Origin: Basidiobolus meristosporus CBS 931.73
Taxonomy: Eukaryota > Basidiobolomycota > Basidiobolomycetes > Basidiobolales > Basidiobolaceae
Length of the DNA stretch: 64,000 nucleotides
Direction: 5' to 3'
NCBI GenBank assembly: GCA_002104905.1
Contig: MCFE01000030.1
Span: 1-64,000, forward strand
Shown piece by piece: positions 48,312-60,366 of the stretch. The notes below the pieces were generated by a model. It did no database searches and was not told the origin of the DNA. It saw nothing but the letters and a program-made list of their open reading frames with translations. Positions within the stretch are counted from its first letter, which is position 1; each line of letters starts with the position of its first letter. The position numbers and the translations under genes were made by a program.

Positions 48312-49310
48312 ATGTCGTCCTCTCTATCTTCGCACTCAGAAGCTGGCTTTGCTGCCTCAAATACTGCAGGTAACAACAAACCTATCCAGGTGAAGCTGGT
48401 ATTATTAGGTAAGCACTCTACTCGGAATGGTGCTTATTTCATTTTTCTGAACAGAGTTCATTACTCTTATTTGCAGGGGAGGCGGCAGTAGGGAAGTCCA
48501 GCCTGGTACTGCGCTTTGTGAACAACGAGTTTCAAGAGAATAAGGAGCCTACCATCGGAGGTTTGCTTTTCTTCAAAGCTAATTTGGTTTTTTTGGTGCA
48601 CACTCTAGTAACGCATCCACTTGTTACCCAGCCGCCTTTTTGACTCAAAAGTGCCGTTTGGAAGACAAAGTAATCAAATTTGAAATTTGGGATACCGCTG
48701 GTCAAGAAAGATTCCACTCCTTGGCACCCATGTATTATCGTAACGCACAAGCCGCTGTTATAGTATACGATGTGACCAAAGCCGTAAGCTGCTTACAAAA
48801 TTAACTCTTGACAGATAGAAATATACTCATAGTAATACAGGCCTCCCTAGATAAAGCCAAATCATGGGTAAAGGAGTTACAGCGCCAAGCAAATCCAAAC
48901 ATAGTTATTGCCCTTGTTGGCAACAAAGTTGACTTGGTCGCGCTTCCAAACGAGGAGATTGAAGAGGAGAATGAAGAGACCAACACCGACGATCAAGATG
49001 TCAGAGAAGTGTCCACCGAGGAGGCAAGTGCGTATGCCAATGAGGTCGGACTTATGTCTTTCGAGACAAGCGCAAAAACGGGCGAGGGGGTTAACGAGGT
49101 CTTCACTGAAATTGGTTCGTCCGGATTTTTGCATTGCGCGTCTTCTTACCTCTTACAAATACTTGGTTTACAGCAAAGAAGATCCCCCTTGAGCATATCT
49201 TAGCGATGCCTCGAACTCGCCCAGGCGCCATTGGTTCTAACAATGGAAGGGTTGATCTTCATAACAACGGAGTAGCTGGCAGAAATACTGGTTCAGGTTG
49301 CGCCTGCTAA
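48312..49310 (+). CDS. RAB5: Rab5-family GTPase (Vps21/Ypt5-like)
   Basis: Five or six exons. G1 P-loop [14 protein letters not shown] is assembled across the intron starting at 48409. The switch I region gives EPTIG joined to AAFLTQ across 48561-48631. Switch II is [23 protein letters not shown], the Rab5 signature. G4 is NKVDL and G5 is [10 protein letters not shown]. The C terminus GSGCAC carries a CXC-type geranylgeranylation motif (stop at 49310). Rab5 proteins drive early endosome tethering and fusion. Between NKVDL and REVSTEEA there is an acidic insert of about 20 residues ([16 protein letters not shown]), longer than in typical Rab5. Such an insertion loop recalls yeast Ypt53/Vps21 variation. 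The gene is divergent from eS7. Confidence 0.93.
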
Positions 49311-50163
49311 GCTAAAGTCCTTGAGTATTGCAATTATGCTGGTATCTGAACAGGTAGTGTTGATGCTATGTGGTTTGCTCCCACTTTCATCGAACAACTA
49401 TCTTGCACAAATGGCCGAAGTAATACTTCATCCAAATTCACAACCATTCCTTCCGTTAAAGGTTTTGACCTTTCCTCTTTGGTATGCAAGCATATTTTAT
49501 TAAGGAAAAATAAAAGCCCTCATTTGCTACATATATATGTATATATATATATGGTGAGTAACAGTCGGATCTTTGCGTAAGAATGACAGGTACACGTTTT
49601 TGATAGATATGTATAGTCGCATTTGATGGTATTTCACATTGTGATCGAAGGAACTCCCAAAAAGTTCGGATATTCATTATAATTTAATTACTTGATTTTT
49701 GTATGTTACAGTCGCATTGGTATGCCAAAGTATTCTTTACTCGAGGGTTCAAGGCGAGATGGTTCTGAAGATTAAACATTACTGCTTGACCTGCCGATTA
49801 TTTTCTATCACAAAAACAATAATTTATAAGGATAAAGCATGAATACTACCGCTATGCTGGAGGGTATACGTGATATAGGAAATACGCCAGTTCGGTAATA
49901 TTTTCAGGAAGCAGAAGGATATCTACGAGTCAAGGTGATTCAGGTAAACAAAATTTCAAAGAAACAGGCCCAGCCTGACTGACAGCTTGAAGAAAACTAC
50001 TTATATACGTGACATTGGTGTAGATTTCGGTTGGATATTTGAAGAGTAGAAATAAGATGTAAAAATCTTGGGGACAGTATTATGTAATCTAGTAATCATT
50101 AATACGGCTGGGTTGGGTTGGGTCTGGTCACTCATGGCGTAATACATACTCAAGGTGGTTCGC
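49311..50163. other. Convergent spacer with short TA microsatellite
   Basis: Between the 3' ends of the Rab5 and RasGEF/RhoGAP genes. Includes a short TATATATG-type simple repeat at about 49530-49555. No gene is supported. Confidence 0.45.
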
Positions 50164-53100
50164 TTAAACCTCAATTTCCTCTTCGAGAGTTCCAAGGAAA
50201 TATTGCTTATGTCTGCTTTGTTGCTCCACCTCCTTTTCTACATCAAAAATCCAATGGTACTGTAGAATCAGATTTTTGACCAATGCCTGTTGTTGGCCAA
50301 GATTTGCCATGGAGGTGGCAAAGCAGAGCGGCCCCGGTGGTGGTCGAATTAAGGTGGGTCCAAACACAATGGCGAGATTCGAGGCATACATATGATTAAT
50401 ATCTTCGTAATCCGTAATCCTATGAATTAAATTCCAATTAGTAACGGGGTTTTAGATAGACCGGTGGGAGGGCTTTCGTTACATCTCTAGATGCTCAATT
50501 AATCTCTTGAGCAATATGTAGTTGGGCTTTGGAAGGGCTGAGACGAGGTTCTTGATTGTGATCAACCGAGTATCATAATCATCTATTACTAAAATTTGAG
50601 AAATATAATCTGTAAGCAGATGTGTCACTGAGATGAAATATCCCAACTCACCAGAGGCTGATATAAGGTCGTGGTAAAGGTCAAACGTAAGCACTGGTTC
50701 CGGTAGTTCTCGCAGCCACTGTTTTAAAACGCCTGATATTACATTTATATCTCTCCATTCTTCACTAGACAAATCAACTGTATGGCTGTCTAGTGATCAC
50801 ATCGTTTAGATATTGGTGGGTGGCCTACATGGCGAAAATGCTGCTATACTTACTTTCATTGAAGTCCCGTCGAAGTTGCTCGATCGCAGAGGCTGTTCCA
50901 GATATACGGTAGATTCCGACCTCATATAAACCTAACATGGCACAGGTCAGCAGTTATCAGAGCAATGGTTGTTAAAATGTGTATACCTCGCTCCTCAACC
51001 TCATGAAGGCATTTTTCAACCAATACCGGTAGTGTATAGGTGCCATCCTCATATTTCATCAATGAGGACAACTCAATTCCAAACACTATGTTACTGTTAG
51101 CCAAGAGTATGTTGGAGATTTGGTGCAAGATACACTACCAGACGATCTCCCTTTAGAAATTTCAGGTGTTTCCGATATCGCTTTCCCGATTTCAGAGTCT
51201 AGTGTTTGGTCTGCATTTTGATTGATCCTTTCTTTTCTGGCATCCTCCACCAAGACGGTAAATCTTCTAGCTGCTCCCTCTTTTGCTGCATCAGTAATGG
51301 CTTTGACCCAACTCAGCATATCTTGACGATCGATAGCTTGCAGCAGATACTGACACCCTTCCTCAGAAGTGATTTTAAAAACGTGGTCGCGTTTGGTGCG
51401 CGAGTTTTCAACTGCAATATTGCAATTGATTAGGTTGATGGCTAAGGATGGCTTCGCAATGGGAAATTGCGTCAGCAGGTTGGGTGCTGCATCATTCGAG
51501 GATGAAGAATGGTAATTCTTTGAGTGAGCAGTGGCTGGCGTGAACGAGATCGTAGGAAGTGACGCTGAGATATCGTCGGGTTGGGATGGATTGGATGAAT
51601 GAACGGATTTAAATAAATTCGTCATCTTTTCTAGTTCTTTGGTTTTGGCCTTACGCTGCTGTTGTTCCTTCATTCTCTTCTCTTTCAATCTGGCCTCCTC
51701 ATTCATCCTGCGTTGAATATCGAGCTGTTGATCACGCACCTCACGGTCCAGCTTTTCTCTCTCTCTTGAATCCCGTTTACGTTTCTCCTGCTCAGAATGT
51801 ATCAATTTTGAAAAGATCTTGCGATTTTGGGAGGTGCCGTTTATGTGTCCTCCTGACGGAATCTTGAATTTGGCGTTCTCTTTCACCGCATAATCTCTGA
51901 TAACACTTAGTTCTGGGTTGTTGGGTAGGATGTGCCGTGAGAGGAGAAATCTCATGCTCACAGAGGCCAAGGCATCCAATTTAGAGCAGGCTGTTGGCCA
52001 CTGAACAAATGATTGGATCAAATCGTATATCAACGTTCTCTTCTCGAAGTTGAGCATTCGCTTCGAAGAGAAGAGATGGTCGGGAATATGGTAGTACACG
52101 CTCAGTATGCCTTCGATGACCCATCCAATGCACGGAATGAGTCCAATATGCTTTACAGGTGATTTGTGATAATCCTTGGGCAATGGTGCCGTGGTGTTAT
52201 TCGACATCTGGTGATTCAAAAATGCTTGGATGGAATCGGTAGACTTTTCCAAGGTAGCTGCTGCATCGTTCCACGCCTTGATAAAAGCTCGACTTTCGGG
52301 AGCAATTAATCCACTGATGATGGCTCTTTCGACAAATGACGGAATTTTCATTTGTGATTTCACAGTATCAACAAGGAATTTGCTTTTGAACATTTCAAGT
52401 TTTTCGATTCCATGGCTGCTCATTTCGCCGTGGCATAGGGAGATCACGTTCAAAAATTTAACGATACGCGAGGAGCGCAATTCAGAATCGATCGCGAATG
52501 ACGTGACTTCGGCGATAACCCATTGCTTGATTGCTTCTCGTAAGTGATAGAATGAGGATATGTTTCCTGGAAGGGAGGACAGAAAATGTGTATTTACAGC
52601 GGGATTGGATATGTTAGTGGCTGCGGAACGACAGCTGTCGAGTACCATGTATATATCCGAAATGACTGTTTCATCATCGAGTGTAGATTGTATGTTCTTC
52701 TTTGGGTACCATGCCAAAGGGTTCACCAGCTGAGCCTCCAGGTCATTAATAGTATACACCCAGTCCTGAGGTGTGACTCGCCCTGCAAGTTCCAATGCAC
52801 ATTCGTTCAGAGCAAGCAGCAATTGCTCTGGAGAAATATCATCTATGCTTGGGATGGATACATCAACATTCTCTGTGGCGGGACTATCGAAATCTTTATC
52901 AACCAGGCTAGGTGAAAAGCCAAGTATCATCTCAAAAGGATCAGTAGCTTGAGAAGGCGCCGGTAGTGTTTCAGCATTCTTCTGCAAGCGAGACTCGGAG
53001 ATTTTATACTGGTTGAGTATAGTGATGGGAATGAGTGAAGAAAAGGTCAAATAATTCAATATTCTTTTCACTTGCTCTTCGACCTCTGATATCGGTTGGC

Positions 53101-56100
53101 TGGACTCTAGGCCGTGTCGTGTACAATTACCCTCATCTTCGAGGATTTCGTTGAAGAATACACCAATGTTCTCTTTGAGTTCCAAGCTATCAATGAAATC
53201 ATGAAGATGATTCCTTATCCAATATTCGATGACTTTCATGACGCTGGCTCTGATATCAGGTCTGGATTCGATATGTGATTGAATATCCGATATCGGTGAC
53301 ATTGGATCATTTTCACTATCCACGTATTTTCGATGAAGCTTGGTTAGAAGATCCCCGGGGTTCAAGAAGCTTCGGAAAGTCATGAAGAAATATGACAGAT
53401 ACTCCTGCTCATCGAAGATCACCTCTTCGCTCTCGTCGAAAATAAAATTCTCTCCAGACGAATCAACTAGAGGAAGCTCCCTTGTATTAATCCCAAAGAG
53501 CAAAATGTCGATAAGACGATCTACTAAGCCACCTTTGATGACCAACTTGAAGGTGTTTCGGTCATTATTTGCCTGGATTTGGTAAATCGTAAATATCAAC
53601 TCCCCACCGTTTGTAAGTAAAAAGCACTCTTGTCGGTCTAGACACTCTGGAGTATTTTGGGTGCATAGAACAGATGCATTTCCGTTAGACTTTTGAATCA
53701 ATCCCCACCAGCTGCTCTTGTCTGAATCTAAGCTCTTTGACAACTGTTTAGAAGGCATCGATTGTGCTCGTTTCCGGGCCAGCTGAGAGGCTGAAGAGAT
53801 ACCCTTGAAGAAAGTCGAGGAGGTATCTACTCCGTGACGTGCAGATATATTCAAACTAGGTCTGCCGTTCAAGGTGGGCTGGCACTCTTTGTCGCGACTC
53901 GCCAGATTAGACTCGAATGGTTCGACACAAGCCAGCATTTGCAAAAACGTTGTGTGCTCGGAAAAAACGGGAATGAAATCCAGGGGAAAGTGTCCAGCTG
54001 GGTTAGGAACACCTAATCTACCGCCGTTTTCTTGCAAATAACGAATATTGATCGAAGGCTCACAATCCAGAGAGGCAGAAAATTCCTGGGCAAAATCGAA
54101 GTCCACCGCCATATCATCCGCAAGGAGAAGATGCTCAAAATAGTCCTGTAGCAATGGGGTGCCGGATAGGGTGTCTTTCATTCTGCAATTTCGAACGAAA
54201 TGGCTCCATGACGATTGTGTGTATTTGATGATTTCATATATATCCTGATACTTTCGGAAATTGATTGTTGAAGTTCCCAGAATTAATGACGGCACAGCCT
54301 TGTTGATTCTATCCAAAATAACGAGAATCCCGCCAAAGTATGGGATAACGTGTGCAGAGCTAGGGCTTGAAGCAAGCTCAGACATTACTGCTTTGGTATC
54401 CGGAACGATTGGTATCTCAGAAGGATATAGCCCACTCTCAAACAAGGCGGGGGCCCATTCATGTACAACCTTGTGGTATGTGCGCCTATCTACACTCTTC
54501 CAGGTTTCACGCAACCTGACAACAATGGGAGAGCATACTGCAAGGGCGATTGCAACCCAAGATGCCATATCACCCAAGAGTCTACAAGCCTCAGCAACTC
54601 GAACCCAATGAGTCAATATGGTACTACGGCGTGCGGGATGCATCGAGTGAGCGTTGGTGACCAGGTGGCTATAGACCAGCTTGGTGAGGAAATGCGGTTC
54701 AGAGACTGTGAACAAGAAGACATTTGCTATGCACAGTGACGGCTTTTCCTGGCTACTCGCACTATCCAAATTAGGAAGAAGCTTCTTCAGTGAAAGTGTT
54801 TGAGAATCCACCCGAGATTTGCAACGAGTATGAAACACGTAAAGCTCTTGAGCAAAATCTTCTGGCGATATTTTCAGGAAGATTGTGGGAGAGAGGCCTG
54901 ATCTTTTCAAGGTGGCAAAATCTTGAGTAAGATGATTGAGATGGTTTCCTTCGAGTGCGACTGGCAGATTTATGCATAGTGAATCTCGCAAACTTAGGGA
55001 ATCGGATTTACGCGTGAGAGGGTGAAGTATACTTTTGAACTGCTCCGAGGCGAATTTGGGATTTTTCGAAAGCAGGTCATCTGCAATGTTCTCAATTAGT
55101 TGAATGGTTTCTTGATCGATGCTGAAATTAAATTCGGTGATCCATAGAGTGATGATTTCCTCGAGCCTCTCCAACACTGTATATTCAGCACTGGCTACTG
55201 ATTCTTCAGGAGCGCCCATCATAGCACATCTCTTGAGCTCTTTGGCAAAATGAACTGGAGTTGCAAAGCAGGTGAAAGTGGTTAGGAATGCGTTGGTAAA
55301 CTGACTACTGCTGTAAAAGTTGGATTCCTGGCTTTCCACATTTTGAAACAACAGCTCATGGATAAGTGAATCCACCGATCCACCGATTACTTCCTTGATT
55401 TTCGACTGTTCACTGGATTCCTCTGAAGTCGTTAGCAGATCTGGATGTATCTTGGTACCCCAATATAGACGTTGGCGAATTACTGGGTCACTCTTTTGGG
55501 AACGCAGCTTTGATTCATCTCGTAGGTGCAAGCTGGTGCTACTTAAATTCATTCGGCTAAGGTTGAAGCTGGAGTTTAATTGATCTTCACTTCTTCTTAG
55601 TTTGGCCGACTTCCGAGAATATGCCGATTTTGCGATATTGAATTTGCTAAGCCAAGTCTGTTGTACATCATCCTTAGCAACAAACAATCGCTTCGCAGCA
55701 TTGGGCCCACCAACGAAGATCTGCATTGCCTGTATACCATTCCCTGAATAGTCAAGATCAATAGAAGTGATCGAGTTGTTTGATTGAGAGAAGATGGTTG
55801 CCCTGCTAGAATTATATGGCAGTTTGGGATTTGCACGGGTAAATGAAGTTGAAGACGCTTCGATAATGTCGACTAGATCCAATGGATAGGTTGTCCCGTG
55901 TTTCCATTTAGTGTAGTACCCTTTGCCGGACTGAGAAGTGTTCTCATCATCTTGAAGAAATGTATCGTACGAAATAGCACCGCTACCAAGACGAAAGGCG
56001 CCATTTACAGCGTCGAATATACTGTTTCGGTGGTTCTTCACCCATTTCCTTTTACAAATCATCAAGATGTCGTCAAATATCAAGAGACATACGTATCTTT

Positions 56101-57073
56101 TGAAACGAAAATTGACCGGGTCCACCTCTGTAAAGCACTCCCCAAAGTAGTATCGAGATGCGAGTGGAGTGCTGGCATTATTGTATACGGGTCTAAAAAA
56201 TGGATCATTAGCAGCATCAGATAACGGTTCGAATATCAAAGCGCGCGTAGGAGCAGTAAATGAGGCACTAGTGAGCTTCAGCCCTTTACTCCCATGAAAC
56301 GAAGGGCGCGTTTTCTTAGGGATGATTTCTATTGATTCGGAAGCAACAGTGAGCGGACGACCTTTTCTTGATAAAGGGAACATGCTCTTGATCTCATTTT
56401 CAGTTGGAGGCTTATAAAAATAAAGCTTCGCTCCTTTCAAGACTACACGATATACTTTCCACCCACGCCCTAGGCCAATTGTAGGTCCTTGATAGGAATC
56501 GGCCTTTTTGTTAAGGTATCCTTCTTTAAGTATGGTACTACTGGCTATACTGTCTCGAGGGCTATTGCAGGAGCTTCTTGTCTCTATGTTCACCATACTT
56601 GTGGATGTTGAACGTGGTCGTGAGGAGCGCGGAATACTCAAAGTTGAGGTAGGCCTAGAACCATCAGTTTCAAGGATTTGTGATAGGCTTTGAGAGAGAC
56701 TTTGACTTGCTGGTGAGCCCGTGAAAGTACCACTTATGTATTCAACTGAAGAGGTAAAAACATCCGGTGAGTTAACCTGTAGGCTGTTTATGGAAACAGT
56801 GGTATTCAGATCCATGATGACAGGCTTGATTGAAGTGCGGGTGTTCTCTACCGCTCTGGCTGTACCAGCCTTTTTTTCGGAGGCTGTAGAACGTGATCTT
56901 CCAAACAGAGCATTGAAAGCATTTGTTAAAGTGCTTTTGGTTTGTGAAGTTGCATTCGTTTTGGTGCTAGCTTTGGAGCCATTTGTCTTGTCGGTTGTTA
57001 CGGAAGTGGATACGTCGAGACCTGCCTCAGAATTGCGCGAACTTCCCTTGTTTTTACTTTTTGATATCTTCAT
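50164..57073 (-). CDS. PH / tandem RasGEF / RhoGAP multidomain signalling protein
   Basis: Very large gene: one exon of about 1,980 codons (57073 to about 51150) plus four or five short 3' exons. Approximate domains by residue: Ser-rich head 1-180; split PH-like region 180-495; RasGEF-N 560-690; first RasGEF catalytic domain 735-1000 (STILTHWVRVAEACRLLGDMA, HVIPYFGGILVILDR); second RasGEF-N-like 1180-1310 (FDEQEYLSYFFMTFRSFLN); second, diverged RasGEF-like 1415-1720; charged coiled coil 1760-1830; short PH half about 1880-1935 (DRQDMLSWVKAITDAAKEG). Splicing from about 51150 to VFGIELSSLM starts the RhoGAP domain, with the arginine finger GIYRISG, YILLKRLIEHL and NLAIVFGPTLIRP, ending at 50164. 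It should couple Ras/Rap-type activation to Rho/Cdc42 inactivation. Whether the second GEF is catalytic is doubtful. The start codon at 57073 (MKISKSKNKG) is the first ATG of the frame. Confidence 0.88.
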
Positions 57074-57467
57074 TGATACGCAACACAAGCTTTGGGATGT
57101 TTGCTAGACGAATCCCGAAACAAAACTACTTTTAGCGAATTTAGTTCTCAGAAGTATTGAACAAGAACAAAACCATAAAATACTAAGTGGGGTGGAGGCA
57201 ATATAAGTCAAGTCGCACTATCTCGAACAAAAAGGATAACCTAAAACAAATTGGATATAGAAGAAAATGTTGAATTGATATACTATTTGATATCCAGTTG
57301 AACAACGTAATTAGATGGACTGGTCACTGATCACAAATGATTCAGTTCAGCTTTGTGAAAGAATGTACAGATGACTTGATAGGACTGTTTCAAGGTGAGA
57401 TACTGATATCCCTGCAAATACCACCACCTATTCAAATATAAGAGGTTGATTGACCATTATTTAAAGT

Positions 57468-57788
57468 TTAATGCAAGTGAATATTCAAAATTTTGTTCCC
57501 CTCAAGCTCATTCGGAGAAACATTCACTCTTGGCCTCCTCCTACTAAAAACAAAGCGATAGTGCTGAGTTTCGATGGTTACCAAGATATTATTAGTCTGG
57601 AATTTCAAGTGGACAAGCTTGGCGAGCAGGTTCCACTCATGTAAATAGGGATTTCGAAGGATCTGATGTAGTGCAGAGTAACACTGGAATAAATGATATA
57701 AATTGGATGCACTAATTAGGAAATAACCTTGACTCACGTGCTTGGGCCAATGTACGAGAAAATACGCAGGAAGGTATCAAACAATGAG
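57468..57788 (-). CDS. Possible F-box protein (partial model)
   Basis: Two exons can be joined on the minus strand: LFDTFLRIFSYIGPS (about 57788-57739) and, after a GTGAGT..TAATTAG intron, ASNLYHLFQCYSALHQ followed by ILRNPYLHEWNLLAKLV, to a stop at 57468. The combined pattern (IFSYI, then a helix, then NPYLHEWNLL) resembles an F-box, the Skp1-binding motif of SCF ubiquitin ligases. The 5' end is not resolved. An ATG frame at 58198-58013 (MASSIAISLMLFAL) may be its first exon, but the linking phase could not be established. The product would be short, with no visible substrate-binding repeats. Confidence 0.35.
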
Positions 57789-58623
57789 CTTGACCTTCAG
57801 TTTTCAAATTAAAAGATGTGCTCAAATATTACAGGTTTGGATATAGCTATGGAATATGAGTTCGTTGAAGCAAGAAAAACCTCATCTAGATAATGTGAAC
57901 GCCTATGAATTAGGGGAACCAAACGCCTAACAGAGAAGATATCAGCCTGACTTTTACATAGTGACCGTAGTGACGATCCCGAAAATGACAGTCACACTTT
58001 GACTTCATAAGTTTATACTGCTCTAACAATGGACGCTCTTTGTGCACCAATCAGAATCTCATCACAAATATTGATAATTTGTTCTTGGGATAGCCTAAAT
58101 AGGAGGTTATCGAAATCAATCTGAAAGATTTGATGCACATACACTTCGTTCGAGTGTAAGGCGAACAGCATTAGAGATATGGCTATTGAAGATGCCATAC
58201 TCTTCGGAAATTGAGTACGTGCGTACTAAGAAAGGACTCTTGAAAATTTCCTAAGGCAATTTCTAATCTTCAGTATCATCATTTACTATTGATAGTGTTG
58301 AAGTAGGAAATACCAAGCACTGGGCCATGAGTCATTCACGTGACATAGCCCCATGTAATACCTGACCGAGAAATCAGATTAGTTTTATGGCCAATGAAGT
58401 TTACCCAGTATGATCATCGAATGCAACCCCGAAATTATCCTGATTATGTGTGGAGTACTATGTAGCTCTGCAATTTCTGATTCATCAGAAACATTACAAA
58501 TCGGTATTCTAATCACGATTCTTCAGGTAATTTTTATTTTGCCCATCGAGCTTTGATCGAAATTATCTTAAAAGGTGCGCAGTGAAAGAGGCCTGTAATT
58601 GTCCAACGTCTTTACAATTCACA

Positions 58624-60164
58624 TGGCGACATCAGTTAATGTACGTATTTTCATGTATTGATTTGAATTGAAATTATTCTTTGACTAGACCATATCAAAC
58701 TAATCAAAACACTTTGGTACACAGAAGCCCGTAGCCCTGTTGAAGGGTCATAAAGATGCTATTTTATCTATTGATATTTCTGACAACTTTCTGAACAAAG
58801 GCTCTTTCCTTGCTACCGGATCAGGTTAGATCTCTAGGAACATCAACCTTAACACAATATGCTCATTTTACCTAGAGGATACAACGGCACGCATTTGGGA
58901 TTTAAAGACAAACAGAGTAGTCTGGGGATTTAAAGGCTTTGAAGATGCTGTAAATTTAGTTTGATATTGAATCTTTGATAGGATTGACATATAACTACTG
59001 TCTAAACACTAGATTACTAGCGTAAAATTCGCATCCAACACGTGCCCGTACCAATTCTTTGTTTCTTCCAGCAACAAAGTCTACGGATATGACCTTCGGA
59101 ACACGGAGAGCCCTATTATTACAAAATCGTCTGTAATCTATGAAACGAACGAAGAGGAGATTAATCAGGTACTTGCACATATTAGCTTTCAGGGATACTC
59201 TCTTTAACTCAATGATACTATTGAAAGATAGCTATTAATGAAAAATCCACACTACTTGCTACTTGTGATGATAATGGTGAAGTCAAAGTCACCGACATAT
59301 CCACCCAAAAGCCAGTCAAACGTTTCCGCCAGTGCCACGACAATGTAACTTGTTTAGTTGATCGCAGTACTGATATCATGTTGTATTGATTGTCTTCGAT
59401 ACCGTTAGATTGCTATGTCTGTTAGTTTCCGTCCCAAAAAGCCGTGGGAAGGTAATCTTGAAGTTTCCGGTTGAAATTATTCTGGCTAAATCATCTTTCA
59501 GTGTTTTCAGGTGGACTGGATAGTCAGTTAATACAGTGGGATTTTTCCCGCGGAGCGCCAATTCAAGTATTTAATATGAGTAAGTATTATCAATATTCTT
59601 CTAACCAGCATGATATTGATGGCACTCTGTCCTCTAGCTGAAGATGTTGATCAGCAACAATCCAATCAGTTGGTAAACCCACCTTTCGTCAATTCCGTAA
59701 CGGTATCTCCTGATGGAAAGATAGTTGCTTCCGCTCTGGGTGATGGAACCATCCAGATATTAGCTGCTGGGCCCAAAGGCAAAAACAGAGGAAAGGCTAG
59801 CTGGAACAAAGGCCGTCTTTATGGAGGACATAGCTACTCAGTGGCTCAAGTGTAATTTCTTTTATGTATCCCATACACTTGGAAAGATCGTCAGCTTACT
59901 TTTGTCATATGTAGTAAATTTAACCCAGCCGGTGATAAGCTTGCTTCAGCTGGAAATGAAGGGATGATAACTCTTTGGGATACCTCAAACCTTGTTGAGA
60001 AGCTAACAAATGACACTGCCGAAGATTTATGTCCTATCATAACTCAATTTCAGCCTGAACCTTTTGATAAGATCAACTCATTGGCTTTTATTGATCAACT
60101 CTATGTGGCCGGAACTGGAGCTTCACCAGAAGCCCATGGCGCCATAGCCATATACAATATATAA
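58624..60164 (+). CDS. WDR53: WD40 repeat protein, WDR53-like
   Basis: Eight or more short exons, the first only six codons (MATSVN then GTACG). Repeats in order: ALLKGHKDAILSIDISDN with LATGS; TTARIWDLKTNRVVWGF; ITSVKFASN with KVYGYDLRN; AINEKSTLLATCDDNGEVKVTDI; SGGLDSQLIQWDFSRG; VNSVTVSPDGKIVASALGDG; and VKFNPAGDKLASAGNEGMITLWD, ending HGAIAIYNI. Seven blades of one beta-propeller fit WDR53, a putative DDB1-CUL4 substrate receptor in animals. Introns are very short and several stops lie within them, so only fragments appear as open frames. No additional domain is present. Identity rests on length and blade order; another seven-blade WD40 protein is possible. Confidence 0.7.
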
Positions 60165-60366
60165 GCCTAGAAAGATATGGTATTCATATAATTGTCGTTT
60201 AGACCCAAGAACCTGTTGGGCAAGGTGTACGTAGCTCCCACATGCCATACTTCCTGGATTTTTTTGAATGGTATACATAAACGATTTATTGTTTTGCAAC
60301 ATTCAGGTATATACGAAGAAAATCAGAAGGTACATTAACTGATCTGAAGGGGTTTTGTCAATTTTT
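60165..60366. other. Compact convergent 3' spacer
   Basis: Only about 200 bp separate the stop codons of the WD40 gene and the SPX transporter gene, so their 3' UTRs probably abut or overlap. Confidence 0.5.
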
